Shown: piece after piece, positions 16,699-23,912 of the stretch
Numbering within the stretch: the first letter of the stretch is position 1
Layout of the letters: each line of letters begins with the position of its first letter
From: a candidate division WOR-1 bacterium RIFOXYB2_FULL_45_9
GTDB lineage: Bacteria > Margulisbacteria > WOR-1 > O2-12-FULL-45-9 > XYB2-FULL-48-7
DNA: 64,000 nucleotides
Direction: 5' to 3'
Assembly: GCA_001771575.1 (NCBI GenBank)
Contig: MEUD01000001.1
Span: 832,815-896,814 of the forward strand
Position numbers and translations under genes: made by a program
Notes under the pieces: model-generated
The model's database searches: none
What the model was told of the DNA's origin: nothing
Seen by the model: the letters and a program-made list of their open reading frames with translations, nothing else

Positions 16699-17124
16699 TT
16701 GTCAGACAACGTTAAGATCATAGTTATAGACGATGAACCGTCGGTTTTGGAATCGTTTAAAATGATCCTCAAGATTAAGGATTATGACGTTACCACCTTC
16801 CCGGACGGCCCCTCCGCCCTGGCGGGAATTGAAAAAGGGAAATATGATCTTGCCTTTGTCGACTACAAGCTCCCCGGGATGGACGGGCTTGAAGTCCTGA
16901 AAAAGATCAAAGAGCTAGATTCGGCGATCGAGGTCATTATTGTCACCGCTTACGCGACCGAGTCGTCGCACGCCAACGCCATCACCCTGGGAGCGCTGGA
17001 ATACCTGCGCAAACCGTTCTTGATGGAAGAGATCTATGAACTGGTAGAACGAGGCCTGCGCCGCAAACGGACCAAGGCCAGCCGCCGCGACGAAAGCGGC
17101 CCATCACTGACCGGAATTCATTAA
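16699..17124 (+). CDS. Stand-alone response-regulator receiver protein
   Basis: About 141 residues from a TTG start preceded by GGGAGGGG at good Shine-Dalgarno spacing; longer starts reach back towards the tRNA without a site. It has one CheY-like domain with the acidic pair near the start (VIDDEPS), phosphoacceptor in FVDYKLPGMDGLEVL, and the Thr and Lys of VTAYATE and RKPF. A basic tail (RRKRTKASRRDE) follows and no output domain. Probably a Spo0F-like relay member or a partner of a kinase elsewhere. It is convergent with nadA, with stops overlapping by 4 bases. Confidence 0.88.
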   Translation: MSDNVKIIVIDDEPSVLESFKMILKIKDYDVTTFPDGPSALAGIEKGKYDLAFVDYKLPGMDGLEVLKKIKELDSAIEVIIVTAYATESSHANAITLGALEYLRKPFLMEEIYELVERGLRRKRTKASRRDESGPSLTGIH

Positions 17125-18038
17125 TCCTGCCGGCCGATCGCCAGCATTCGCCGGATCGCTTTTTCCGCTTTTTCTCTGATTGTCCCGTCTACCCGTATAA
17201 CCGTTCCCATGTCTTCCAGCGACCACAAGACTTTTTCCAGCGTCGTCATTTTCATATTGGGACAGATCGCCAGTTCGGTTAGCGGATAAAAGCGCTTGCC
17301 GGGATTTTCTTTGTTCAAGCGGTGAATGATCCCAATCTCCGTGCCAATGATGAACTCTCTGTCATTCGAATTTTTCACGTATTTAATCATCCCATCGGTT
17401 GATAGCGCCGCGTCGGCCAAGGCAACGACATCGGGCCGACATTCCGGATGCACCAAGACCTTGATCCCTTGATGCCTTCCCCTGGCTTGTTCAATATGCT
17501 GCGGCATAATTTTCGCGTGGGTTGGGCAGTAACCATTAAACAAGATAAGCTTTTTTTCCGGCGCTTCTTTTTGGGTATTTTGACCAAGGAACTTGTCGGG
17601 GACAAAGATTATTTCTTGATCTGGAAGAGATTTGACGACCGCGGCGGCGTTGGCCGAGGTACAGCAGATGTCCGATTCCGCCTTGACCGCGGCGCTTGAA
17701 TTGACGTAACAAACGACCGGCGCGCCGGGATGCTCGCGCTTTAAGGCGCGCAGTTTTTCCGCATCTATCATATTGGCCATGGGACAGCCGGCGCCACTTT
17801 CCGGGACCAGGACCGTTTTGTCCGGCGAGAGAATAGCGGCGGTCTCCGCCATAAAATCGACTCCGCAAAAAACGATCACTTGAGCGGTCGTTTTGGCCGC
17901 TTCGATCGACAAACCCAGGGAATCGCCGACATAGTCCGCGATGTCCTGAACCTCTCCCGGCTGATAATTATGAGCTAAAATAACCGCCCGGCGCGAAGCT
18001 TTTAGTTTATTGATCTTTTCGGCTAATGATCCCGCCAC
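17121..18038 (-). CDS. nadA: Quinolinate synthase
   Basis: 305 residues; condenses iminoaspartate with dihydroxyacetone phosphate in NAD synthesis using a [4Fe-4S] cluster. AHNYQPGEVQDIADYVGDSL is the family opening. Candidate cluster cysteines are in VFCGVDFMAETA, the CC of ESDICCTSANA and LAICPNMKMTTLE. No nadB or nadC is in the window. The start overlaps the end of mnmA by 32 bases. Confidence 0.94.
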   Translation of the reverse strand: MAGSLAEKINKLKASRRAVILAHNYQPGEVQDIADYVGDSLGLSIEAAKTTAQVIVFCGVDFMAETAAILSPDKTVLVPESGAGCPMANMIDAEKLRALKREHPGAPVVCYVNSSAAVKAESDICCTSANAAAVVKSLPDQEIIFVPDKFLGQNTQKEAPEKKLILFNGYCPTHAKIMPQHIEQARGRHQGIKVLVHPECRPDVVALADAALSTDGMIKYVKNSNDREFIIGTEIGIIHRLNKENPGKRFYPLTELAICPNMKMTTLEKVLWSLEDMGTVIRVDGTIREKAEKAIRRMLAIGRQD

Positions 18039-19107
18039 CTAAGACTTCCTCCCCTTGATAAAGAACGACCGATTGTCCGGGGGTGATCGCCAGTTGCGGT
18101 TCTTTGAAGATCACCCTGATCTCTTCCCCCCGGCCGGCCACAGTTGCCTCAGCCGCAAGAGCATTATATCTAATTTTAGCGGTCACGGCCAATGGCTCGC
18201 TCAATCTCACCCCGGAAACAAAAGCAACGTCAGCCGCCATTAACCCAGTCCCGTAAGTCTCTTTCTTTGTTCCGATTACGACGGCGTTTTGCTCGCGGTC
18301 CAGGGCGATCACGTAACGCGGCTCCCGGTGCGCTCCGATCCCTTTGCGCTGGCCGATAGTGTAAAAAACGATCCCTTCGTGCTCCCCGACTTTATTGCCG
18401 GTAGAATCGAGGATCGGCCCCGGCCGGACCGCTTCCGGCACTTTCTCCCTGATAAAACGGGCGTAGTCGTCGTCTTCAATAAAACAGATCTCCTGGCTCT
18501 CTTTTTTCTCGGCGACCGCCAACCCTAATTCCTTCGCCTTTGCTCGAACCTCATCTTTCGTCATCTCCCCCAATGGAAAAAGAGTGTGGGCCAGCTGTTC
18601 CTGCGTCAGCCGATAGAGAAAATACGACTGGTCCTTTTTGGGGTCGAGACCTTTGAGCAGTTTAAGACCCCTATCCCCCATCCCCCACCCCCTTATTCTT
18701 GCATAGTGCCCCGTCGCGACATATTCCGCTCCAAGCTCACGCGCTTTTTTCAGCAGTAGATCGAATTTTAAAAATTGATTACAGCGGACGCAAGGATTGG
18801 GGGTCCGCCCCTGTTTATACTCTTCAATAAAGTTATCGATGATCAACCTCTGAAAATCATCTTTAAAATTAATCGTATAATGAGGAAAACCGAGCTGGTC
18901 GGCGACTTTTTTGGCGTCAGTGGCCGCCGCGGCGGAACAGCAACTCCGTTCTGAAGCGCTGGTCGCGCAATACAGGGTCATGGTTATCCCGATCGGTTCA
19001 AAACCCCGCTCTTTAAGAAGGGCGGCCGCTACGGATGAGTCGACCCCACCTGACATGGCAACGACCACTTTCCCCTTGTTTTCCTTGAAATTTAGGGCAT
19101 TTACCAT
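18007..19107 (-). CDS. mnmA: tRNA-specific 2-thiouridylase
   Basis: About 366 residues from the ATG at 19107; a longer start is unlikely because a -10 box lies in that stretch. PP-loop AMSGGVDSSVAAALL, catalytic cysteines in NPCVRCNQF and SQEICFIEDDDY. It thiolates U34 of Glu, Gln and Lys tRNAs using sulfur from a desulfurase such as the IscS encoded 2 kb away. The stretch RGWGMGDRGLKL (about residue 145) is encoded by a GGGGGAT-rich low-complexity tract and looks inserted. Confidence 0.94.
   Translation of the reverse strand: MVNALNFKENKGKVVVAMSGGVDSSVAAALLKERGFEPIGITMTLYCATSASERSCCSAAAATDAKKVADQLGFPHYTINFKDDFQRLIIDNFIEEYKQGRTPNPCVRCNQFLKFDLLLKKARELGAEYVATGHYARIRGWGMGDRGLKLLKGLDPKKDQSYFLYRLTQEQLAHTLFPLGEMTKDEVRAKAKELGLAVAEKKESQEICFIEDDDYARFIREKVPEAVRPGPILDSTGNKVGEHEGIVFYTIGQRKGIGAHREPRYVIALDREQNAVVIGTKKETYGTGLMAADVAFVSGVRLSEPLAVTAKIRYNALAAEATVAGRGEEIRVIFKEPQLAITPGQSVVLYQGEEVLGGGIISRKDQ
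18667..18694 (-). repeat. In-frame G-rich tract in mnmA
   Basis: Coding strand has GGGGGTGGGGGATGGGGGAT-like units, read as GWGMGDRG. A complementary-type C-rich tract lies in tsaD at 53244-53270. Frame is preserved in both. Confidence 0.45.
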
Positions 19108-19110
19108 AGA

Positions 19111-19120
19111 TATAATTATA
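19111..19120. promoter_or_regulatory. Symmetric -10 element shared by two divergent leaderless genes
   Basis: TATAATTATA is its own reverse complement. On the plus strand TATAAT ends 6 bases before the ATG at 19123; on the minus strand TATAAT ends 7 bases before the mnmA ATG at 19107. Only 15 bases separate the two start codons. On the plus side a TTGAAA lies 20 bases upstream, long for a -35; on the minus side no good -35 is seen. Confidence 0.6.
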
Positions 19121-19122
19121 TC

Positions 19123-20103
19123 ATGACCAAACTGGCCAGAATAAACCACACGACCCTACCGCCACTCCTGGAAACTCGCGCGCTCACTTTCCTCAAGGCT
19201 CCCCTGCCCAGGAAAGAGTACCTTGAGGTCCTGGCCGACGCCGGAGCCGTCGGCCGCCAGATCCGGGCGGTTATGACCCTCTCCGGACCTATGATTGAAG
19301 AGCTGAAAGTGACGACGATCTCTGATTTCACCCTGGCTTTCGAATGGACCATGAGTGAACGGATCGGCTATGACCATTTTGCCGCCTTCGCCGAAGCCGG
19401 GACCTGTCGAATGGTCGATCCCCGTTTTCCTTCCCCAACTAAAAAGGTCGCCTTCTCCGTCTTCGCCAGAGATCGGCTTGCTCTGATCGAGGAGATCAGC
19501 GCTCGTTTCTTCATGACGCCGGCAATGCCGTCTGATATCGTCCTTGCTCCCTGGGCCTGCGACTGCTGTTTCGAGACTCAACACCTGGACTACTTAAAAA
19601 GCCTCCTTGACCTGCGCGGGATCGGTTCGATGCTGATCATAAGAATCATGGCAACAAATTTCGGCCAAGCCTTTGATCGCGTCGCCGCCTCCCCATTTTT
19701 GACCTGGATGCAAGCGGCCGGATTTGAGCCTTCCTGGTTTCTCGGTTTTGATAATCTTGTTTATTTAAACGACCTGGCTCTTGATGAAGAGGCTAATGGG
19801 AGAGGAAGCGTTCTCTACCCCCTGCCGGGCAGGAAAATTGGAATGGAGGTATTGGCTCTGCGTCAGACAATAAAAGAGAAGATCGGCCATAATGAGCCGT
19901 ACTTCGATCACCTGTTTAATTTGTATCTTGTTTTTCAGCGGATCGAATGTTCAGACCGCGTCGTTTTGAACAAGATTTTCGCCGAAGCAATGCAATGGGA
20001 AAGGGAACACGCGGAGGAAAGACGTCCTCGCAAGGGAAAAGAAACATCCAGGTTGATCGACCGCTTTTCTAAGCGATTGCCTTTTCTGCTGGATCAGTTA
20101 TGA
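19123..20103 (+). CDS. Protein of unknown function (326 aa) with a CDCC motif
   Basis: I do not recognise this family. It is a soluble, helix-rich protein without signal peptide or clear membrane segments. Visible marks: several RRA/RQIRA basic stretches near the start, WACDCCFETQHLDYLKSLLDLRG near residue 145 with three cysteines, and a basic C-terminal tail. It is transcribed from the symmetric -10 shared with mnmA and followed 52 bases later by another unknown gene on the same strand, so the two may belong together. Confidence 0.65.
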   Translation: MTKLARINHTTLPPLLETRALTFLKAPLPRKEYLEVLADAGAVGRQIRAVMTLSGPMIEELKVTTISDFTLAFEWTMSERIGYDHFAAFAEAGTCRMVDPRFPSPTKKVAFSVFARDRLALIEEISARFFMTPAMPSDIVLAPWACDCCFETQHLDYLKSLLDLRGIGSMLIIRIMATNFGQAFDRVAASPFLTWMQAAGFEPSWFLGFDNLVYLNDLALDEEANGRGSVLYPLPGRKIGMEVLALRQTIKEKIGHNEPYFDHLFNLYLVFQRIECSDRVVLNKIFAEAMQWEREHAEERRPRKGKETSRLIDRFSKRLPFLLDQL

Positions 20104-20155
20104 TCAAATCCAGCTTCTTTCTGAAATTTTCAAGAAAAATCGTAGAAATACCGCT

Positions 20156-20689
20156 ATGAAAATCAGGGGCCCAAAAAGCCACTCCAGCGCAACCAATATT
20201 ATAAAGCCGAGGAAGCCGGGAAAAAGGGACGCTGCCAAGATCCAAATGATCAACAACTGCCTGGTTAGAGATCAGGTGATCCAAGCCCTCCGCCTCTCCC
20301 GGCAGATAGAAGACCCGGCCCTCCGCTTTAAGACTCAAATGGAAACAATGGTCGATCCATTCCTTTATGGCGACAATGCCGGGGTCGCCGGTGAACTATT
20401 ATGCTTCGACTGTCCGGCTTTCGCGAAATCACTCCCTCGCGCTGAAGGGGTCAGGCTGTTGGCCGTGATCGCTTACAAATTGCATAAAATCAACGGGAGC
20501 ACCGACGAACTGACCGCGCAAATTAACGCCACCCTTTTACAAGCGGCGGTCATCTTTACCGAAGAATACCAGGACTTAACCGATAAAAATATAAATGAGC
20601 TGGTCGTGGTGATCTCCAGAGAGTGGGGTAATTTCACCCTGACAAAATATCATGATCGGTTGGTCCGACTTCTCAAGATACAACCTTAA
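20156..20689 (+). CDS. Protein of unknown function (177 aa)
   Basis: Not recognised. The N-terminal 25 residues are basic and low in structure (KIRGPKSHSSATNIIKPRKPGKRD), and the rest is helical and soluble. It lacks a clear Shine-Dalgarno; the first methionine is taken but a start at the downstream Met (residue 31) cannot be excluded. It follows the 326-residue unknown on the same strand, and its stop overlaps that of the Fe-S scaffold gene by 4 bases on the other strand. Confidence 0.6.
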   Translation: MKIRGPKSHSSATNIIKPRKPGKRDAAKIQMINNCLVRDQVIQALRLSRQIEDPALRFKTQMETMVDPFLYGDNAGVAGELLCFDCPAFAKSLPRAEGVRLLAVIAYKLHKINGSTDELTAQINATLLQAAVIFTEEYQDLTDKNINELVVVISREWGNFTLTKYHDRLVRLLKIQP

Positions 20690-21117
20690 TGTTCGCAGAT
20701 CGGGCCGTCTGATGGCTTGAACCCGGGGAGCCCTTTTCCGGTCGTTTTCTTTAAATAATCGTCGATCGCCGCTTTGACCGCTTCTTCCGCCAGGACGGAG
20801 CAGTGCATTTTAACCGGCGGCAGTCCCCCCAGCGCATCGGCCACCGCCCGATTGCTAAGTTTGAGCGCCTCTTCGATCGTCTTCCCTTTGATCATTTCGG
20901 TCGACATTGACGAGGTCGCGATCGCCGCGCCGCAACCGAAAGTTTTAAATTTGACGTCCGTAATAACGTTATCTTTAACTTTGATGTACATCTCCATGAT
21001 GTCGCCGCAGGTCGGGTTGCCGACCTTGCCGACACCGTCCGGATTTTCCATCTCACCCACGTTTCGCGGGTTGCGAAAGTGTTCCATTACTTTTTCACTA
21101 TAATTAGCGGCCATCAT
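20686..21117 (-). CDS. iscU: IscU/NifU-type iron-sulfur cluster scaffold
   Basis: 143 residues. The three cluster-ligand cysteines are in NPTCGD, FGCGAA and MHCSVLAEEA, with the Asp next to the first as in the family. Receives sulfur from the desulfurase encoded 9 bases upstream. The ATG follows GAGGAGGAAT, a strong Shine-Dalgarno. A glycine-rich C-terminal tail of about 20 residues is added. Confidence 0.94.
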   Translation of the reverse strand: MMAANYSEKVMEHFRNPRNVGEMENPDGVGKVGNPTCGDIMEMYIKVKDNVITDVKFKTFGCGAAIATSSMSTEMIKGKTIEEALKLSNRAVADALGGLPPVKMHCSVLAEEAVKAAIDDYLKKTTGKGLPGFKPSDGPICEH

Positions 21118-21126
21118 ATTCCTCCT

Positions 21127-22293
21127 CTATTCTTTGCAATTGTAAAGCGGCGACATCTGGCGCAGGCGCTCAACGATCGGCGGAAAAACCGCCAAAACAC
21201 GGTCGATCTCCGCTTCAGTGGTGTATTTGCCAAGCGAAAAACGGACCGAGCCGTGCGCCAGCTCGTGCGGCAAGCCGATCGCCAGCAGAACATGCGACGG
21301 CTCGAGCGAGCCGGAACTGCAGGCCGACCCGGTCGACGCGGCAATCCCTTCCATATCAAGGCTCAAAAGCATCGATTCTCCTTCGACATATTTTATCGTT
21401 ATGTTCAGATTGTTTGGCAGTCGATCGGTCGGGTGGCCGTTAAGCTGGGATTCCGGGATTTTCGCGAGCAGGCCTTCTTTTAGCTTGTCACGCAACCTGG
21501 CGACCCGCTGGTTCTCCGTTTCCATTTCACCGCCCGCCAGTTCGGCCGCCGCGCCAAAGCCAACTATCCCGGGAACGTTTTCCGTGGAACCCCGCTTCCC
21601 CCCCTCCTGCGCCCCGCCATGGAGAAAACTGGTCAACCTGGTCCCTTTCCTAATATACAAACAGCCAACCCCTTTTGGTCCGTACAGTTTGTGGGCCGAG
21701 GCCGAAAGGAGATCTATCCCAAGCTTTTCAACGTCGATCGGCAGATGTCCCGCGGTTTGGACCGCGTCGGTGTGGAAATATGCCCCTTTGGCCTTGACCG
21801 CTTTCGCGATCTCGGCGATCGGCTGGATGGTCCCGATCTCGTTATTGGCCTGCATCACCGAGACCAGGATGGTCTTCTCTTCGATCGCTTTGGCGACATC
21901 CACAGGGTCAACCAAACCATATTTATCAACTGGAACGGTAGTCACCCTTAAACCTCTTTTTTTCAAGAACTCGGCGCACTCCAGGACCGCGTGATGTTCA
22001 ACGGCGGAGACGACCAGGTGGTCCCCTTTTTTTTCGTTGGCGTACGCAACCCCAAGGAGGGCGTGGTTGTCGGCCTCCGTCCCGCCGGAGGTGAAAACAA
22101 TCTCCTTGGGTTTGGCGTTGATGAGCCTGGCCACTTGCTCTCTCGCCTTCTCCACGGCGCCCCTGGTCTCCTGTCCAAACCCATGGATCGATGATGGATT
22201 GCCAAATTTATCGGTAAAATACGGGGCCATCGCCAGGGCGACTCGTTTATCGCACGGAGTGGTAGCCGCGTAATCAAGATAGATCCGATTCAT
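21127..22293 (-). CDS. iscS: Cysteine desulfurase (IscS/NifS type)
   Basis: 388 residues; PLP enzyme that takes sulfur from cysteine. YLDYAATTP at the start, TSGGTEADNHALLG, PLP-lysine in SASAHKLYGPKG (about 199) and the catalytic loop TGSACSSGSLEPS (Cys about 322). The operon is larE-iscS-iscU, so the sulfur may feed Fe-S clusters and thio-tRNA made by the nearby MnmA. A GAGGAGG site precedes the ATG, which overlaps the larE end by 20 bases. Confidence 0.95.
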   Translation of the reverse strand: MNRIYLDYAATTPCDKRVALAMAPYFTDKFGNPSSIHGFGQETRGAVEKAREQVARLINAKPKEIVFTSGGTEADNHALLGVAYANEKKGDHLVVSAVEHHAVLECAEFLKKRGLRVTTVPVDKYGLVDPVDVAKAIEEKTILVSVMQANNEIGTIQPIAEIAKAVKAKGAYFHTDAVQTAGHLPIDVEKLGIDLLSASAHKLYGPKGVGCLYIRKGTRLTSFLHGGAQEGGKRGSTENVPGIVGFGAAAELAGGEMETENQRVARLRDKLKEGLLAKIPESQLNGHPTDRLPNNLNITIKYVEGESMLLSLDMEGIAASTGSACSSGSLEPSHVLLAIGLPHELAHGSVRFSLGKYTTEAEIDRVLAVFPPIVERLRQMSPLYNCKE

Positions 22294-23095
22294 CTGAAAC
22301 CTCCTCGTTCAGGCTTCCGGTCCGGTACCCCTTCAGGTCAAGTGTAACATAAAAATAACCTAATCCCTCAAAATAGCGGGTCACTTCCGGCATTAGCCCG
22401 TTTTCCATAATCAGCGGAATAAATTCTTCTTCCAATTCGATCCTGGCGATCGATCCATGATGGCGGACCCTGACCTGTTTGAACCCTTTTTGCTTTAAAT
22501 ATTCTTCTCCCCAGCCGATCTTGGCCAGAGTTTCCAGGGTGATCCTGGTCCCATACGGTATCCTTGAAGATAGGCAAGCCAAAGATGGCTTATCCCAGGT
22601 CGGCAGATCGCTCTGCCTGGAAAGCTCCCTGATCTCGGCCTTGGTCAATCCCGCCTCCTGCAAGGGACTGCGGACGCCAAATTCGAGCTTTGCCTTACTG
22701 CCGGGACGAAAATCTCTTAGATCGTCAAAATTTGATCCATCGGCTAAATGCGTGATCCCCTTTTCCAGAGCGAGTTGTTTTAACTTGGCAAACAGCTCTT
22801 TTTTGCAAAAATAACAGCGCTCTTTTGAGTTGCGCAGGAAATTCTCATCGCTGAATTCCTCTGTTTTAATCTGCCGGCATTCCACGCCAAGCTTATCCGC
22901 CAATATTATCGCGGCCGCGATCTCTTCTTGAGGGTAGGTCGGCGATTCGGCAATAACCGCCAGGACATTTTCCTTCCCAAGTTCTTGAAGCGCCTGGAAA
23001 AGTAAAAACGTACTATCAACGCCGCCGGAATAAGCAATGACCACCTGTTCCAGGGCGGTCAATTCATCCCTTAGCTTGGCCAGTTTATTCTCCAC
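22274..23095 (-). CDS. larE: LarE-type ATP-dependent sacrificial sulfur transferase
   Basis: 273 residues. PP-loop VIAYSGGVDSTFLL at about 18-31 and the LarE segments ERCYFCKKELF and PSLACLSSRIPYGTRIT, whose Cys (about 171) is at the position that donates its own sulfur in Lactobacillus LarE. In the known pathway LarE thiolates the pyridinium mononucleotide of the nickel-pincer cofactor with LarB and LarC, neither of which is in this window. Adjacent cysteine desulfurase suggests the sulfur-relay variant or another thiolation role. Confidence 0.88.
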   Translation of the reverse strand: MENKLAKLRDELTALEQVVIAYSGGVDSTFLLFQALQELGKENVLAVIAESPTYPQEEIAAAIILADKLGVECRQIKTEEFSDENFLRNSKERCYFCKKELFAKLKQLALEKGITHLADGSNFDDLRDFRPGSKAKLEFGVRSPLQEAGLTKAEIRELSRQSDLPTWDKPSLACLSSRIPYGTRITLETLAKIGWGEEYLKQKGFKQVRVRHHGSIARIELEEEFIPLIMENGLMPEVTRYFEGLGYFYVTLDLKGYRTGSLNEEVSDESDLS

Positions 23096-23134
23096 CTATT
23101 AATATTAGCTTATTTACCAATGAGAGGCAATAAA

Positions 23135-23165
23135 AAAGCCCTCCGGTTTTTTGCCGGAGGGCTTT
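23135..23165 (-). terminator. Intrinsic terminator of the 3D-domain gene
   Basis: A 12-bp perfect stem (AAAGCCCTCCGG with its complement) and 7-base loop, followed on the minus strand by a T-run. It lies 20 bases after the 3D-domain stop codon. The A-run on the other side makes it potentially bidirectional. Confidence 0.88.
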
Positions 23166-23185
23166 AAAGTTAACCCGAGAATGAA

Positions 23186-23638
23186 TTACGATTTAACTAT
23201 ATAAAAATCAATATCCCGTTTACCATATTTCATCGCGTCATTATAGCCCCGGAACCAGACGTCGATCCGATCGCTAAAACGGGTGTGCATCCGGTCCTCA
23301 ACCACGAATACTCTTTCTCCAAAGCCTTCGATCATCACTTTTGTGCCCAATGGCAAGAAATTAGAGGCAACCACCCCTTCCCTGCATCTTGTCCCCATCG
23401 CAGTGATCCAGGGGGTATCGTCGGTCTGGTTAGGAAGAGAATTATAGGCAGTAGAGGTCACCGTCCCACCATAATATACGTTATATTTATGGGAAATTAT
23501 CATCGCCTGGATATTGCTTTCCTTCCCCGATGATTTAACCACCGAAAATGAAGCAATTAATAACAAAAGAAGAATAATCCTGACGCTCTTTTGATTATTA
23601 TTTACTATATTAATTACCTTTTTTGCTATTTTAATCAT
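23186..23638 (-). CDS. 3D-domain cell-wall protein
   Basis: 150 residues with one N-terminal signal/anchor helix (about 20-36: SVRIILLLLLIASFSVV). The 3D (Asp-Asp-Asp) domain follows: TVTSTAYNS, VASNFLPLGTKVMI, VFVVEDRMHTRFSDRIDVWF. The three aspartates are those of the MltA/YocH-like double-psi barrel, so a peptidoglycan-active, possibly lytic, envelope protein is likely. A strong AGGAGG site precedes the ATG, an intrinsic terminator follows, and a 270-base upstream region separates it from copA. Confidence 0.88.
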   Translation of the reverse strand: MIKIAKKVINIVNNNQKSVRIILLLLLIASFSVVKSSGKESNIQAMIISHKYNVYYGGTVTSTAYNSLPNQTDDTPWITAMGTRCREGVVASNFLPLGTKVMIEGFGERVFVVEDRMHTRFSDRIDVWFRGYNDAMKYGKRDIDFYIVKS

Positions 23639-23871
23639 TTACTTATTTCCTCCTATGGTTTTTTAGATAAAGGACGAACAGCAGAGATGCTGGAGATCAG
23701 CAGAGGGTAGAAGCTTGATCAATGTTGCGGCCGATGTTCATATCCATACACTTACTTATCGTTATAGTTAGAGGAAATATTGCATTGAATTATGCCATTT
23801 TAGGGGCATTATCCACATTATTGGCTTATTTAAGCTATAATATAGCACATTGCCCATTAATTGGGCACTAA
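23639..23871 (-). other. Long non-coding upstream region of the 3D-domain gene
   Basis: No gene is visible. On the minus strand it holds a TATTAT at 23842-23837, a possible -10 that would give a leader of about 190 bases, a small hairpin near 23680-23705 (TGCTG-loop-CAGCA), and the Shine-Dalgarno. A 6-bp inverted repeat TGCCCA/TGGGCA lies at 23851-23867. I could not match it to a known riboswitch, including the c-di-AMP class often found upstream of cell-wall hydrolases. Confidence 0.35.
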
Positions 23872-23897
23872 TAACCGCGGACTTAAGTCCGCGGTTA
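23872..23897. repeat. Perfect 26-bp palindrome
   Basis: Twofold-symmetric TAACCGCGGACTT and its complement, 15 bases after the copA stop. No T-run follows on either strand, so simple intrinsic termination is doubtful. Its outer TAACCG/CGGTTA half-sites recur in the 28-bp palindrome at 63476. Confidence 0.75.
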
Positions 23898-23912
23898 AAT
23901 ATCTTGAGTTGG

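Noticed and set aside
23639-23871. A c-di-AMP (ydaO) riboswitch before the 3D-domain gene
   Set aside because: I looked for the conserved core and could not find it; only generic hairpins are visible.
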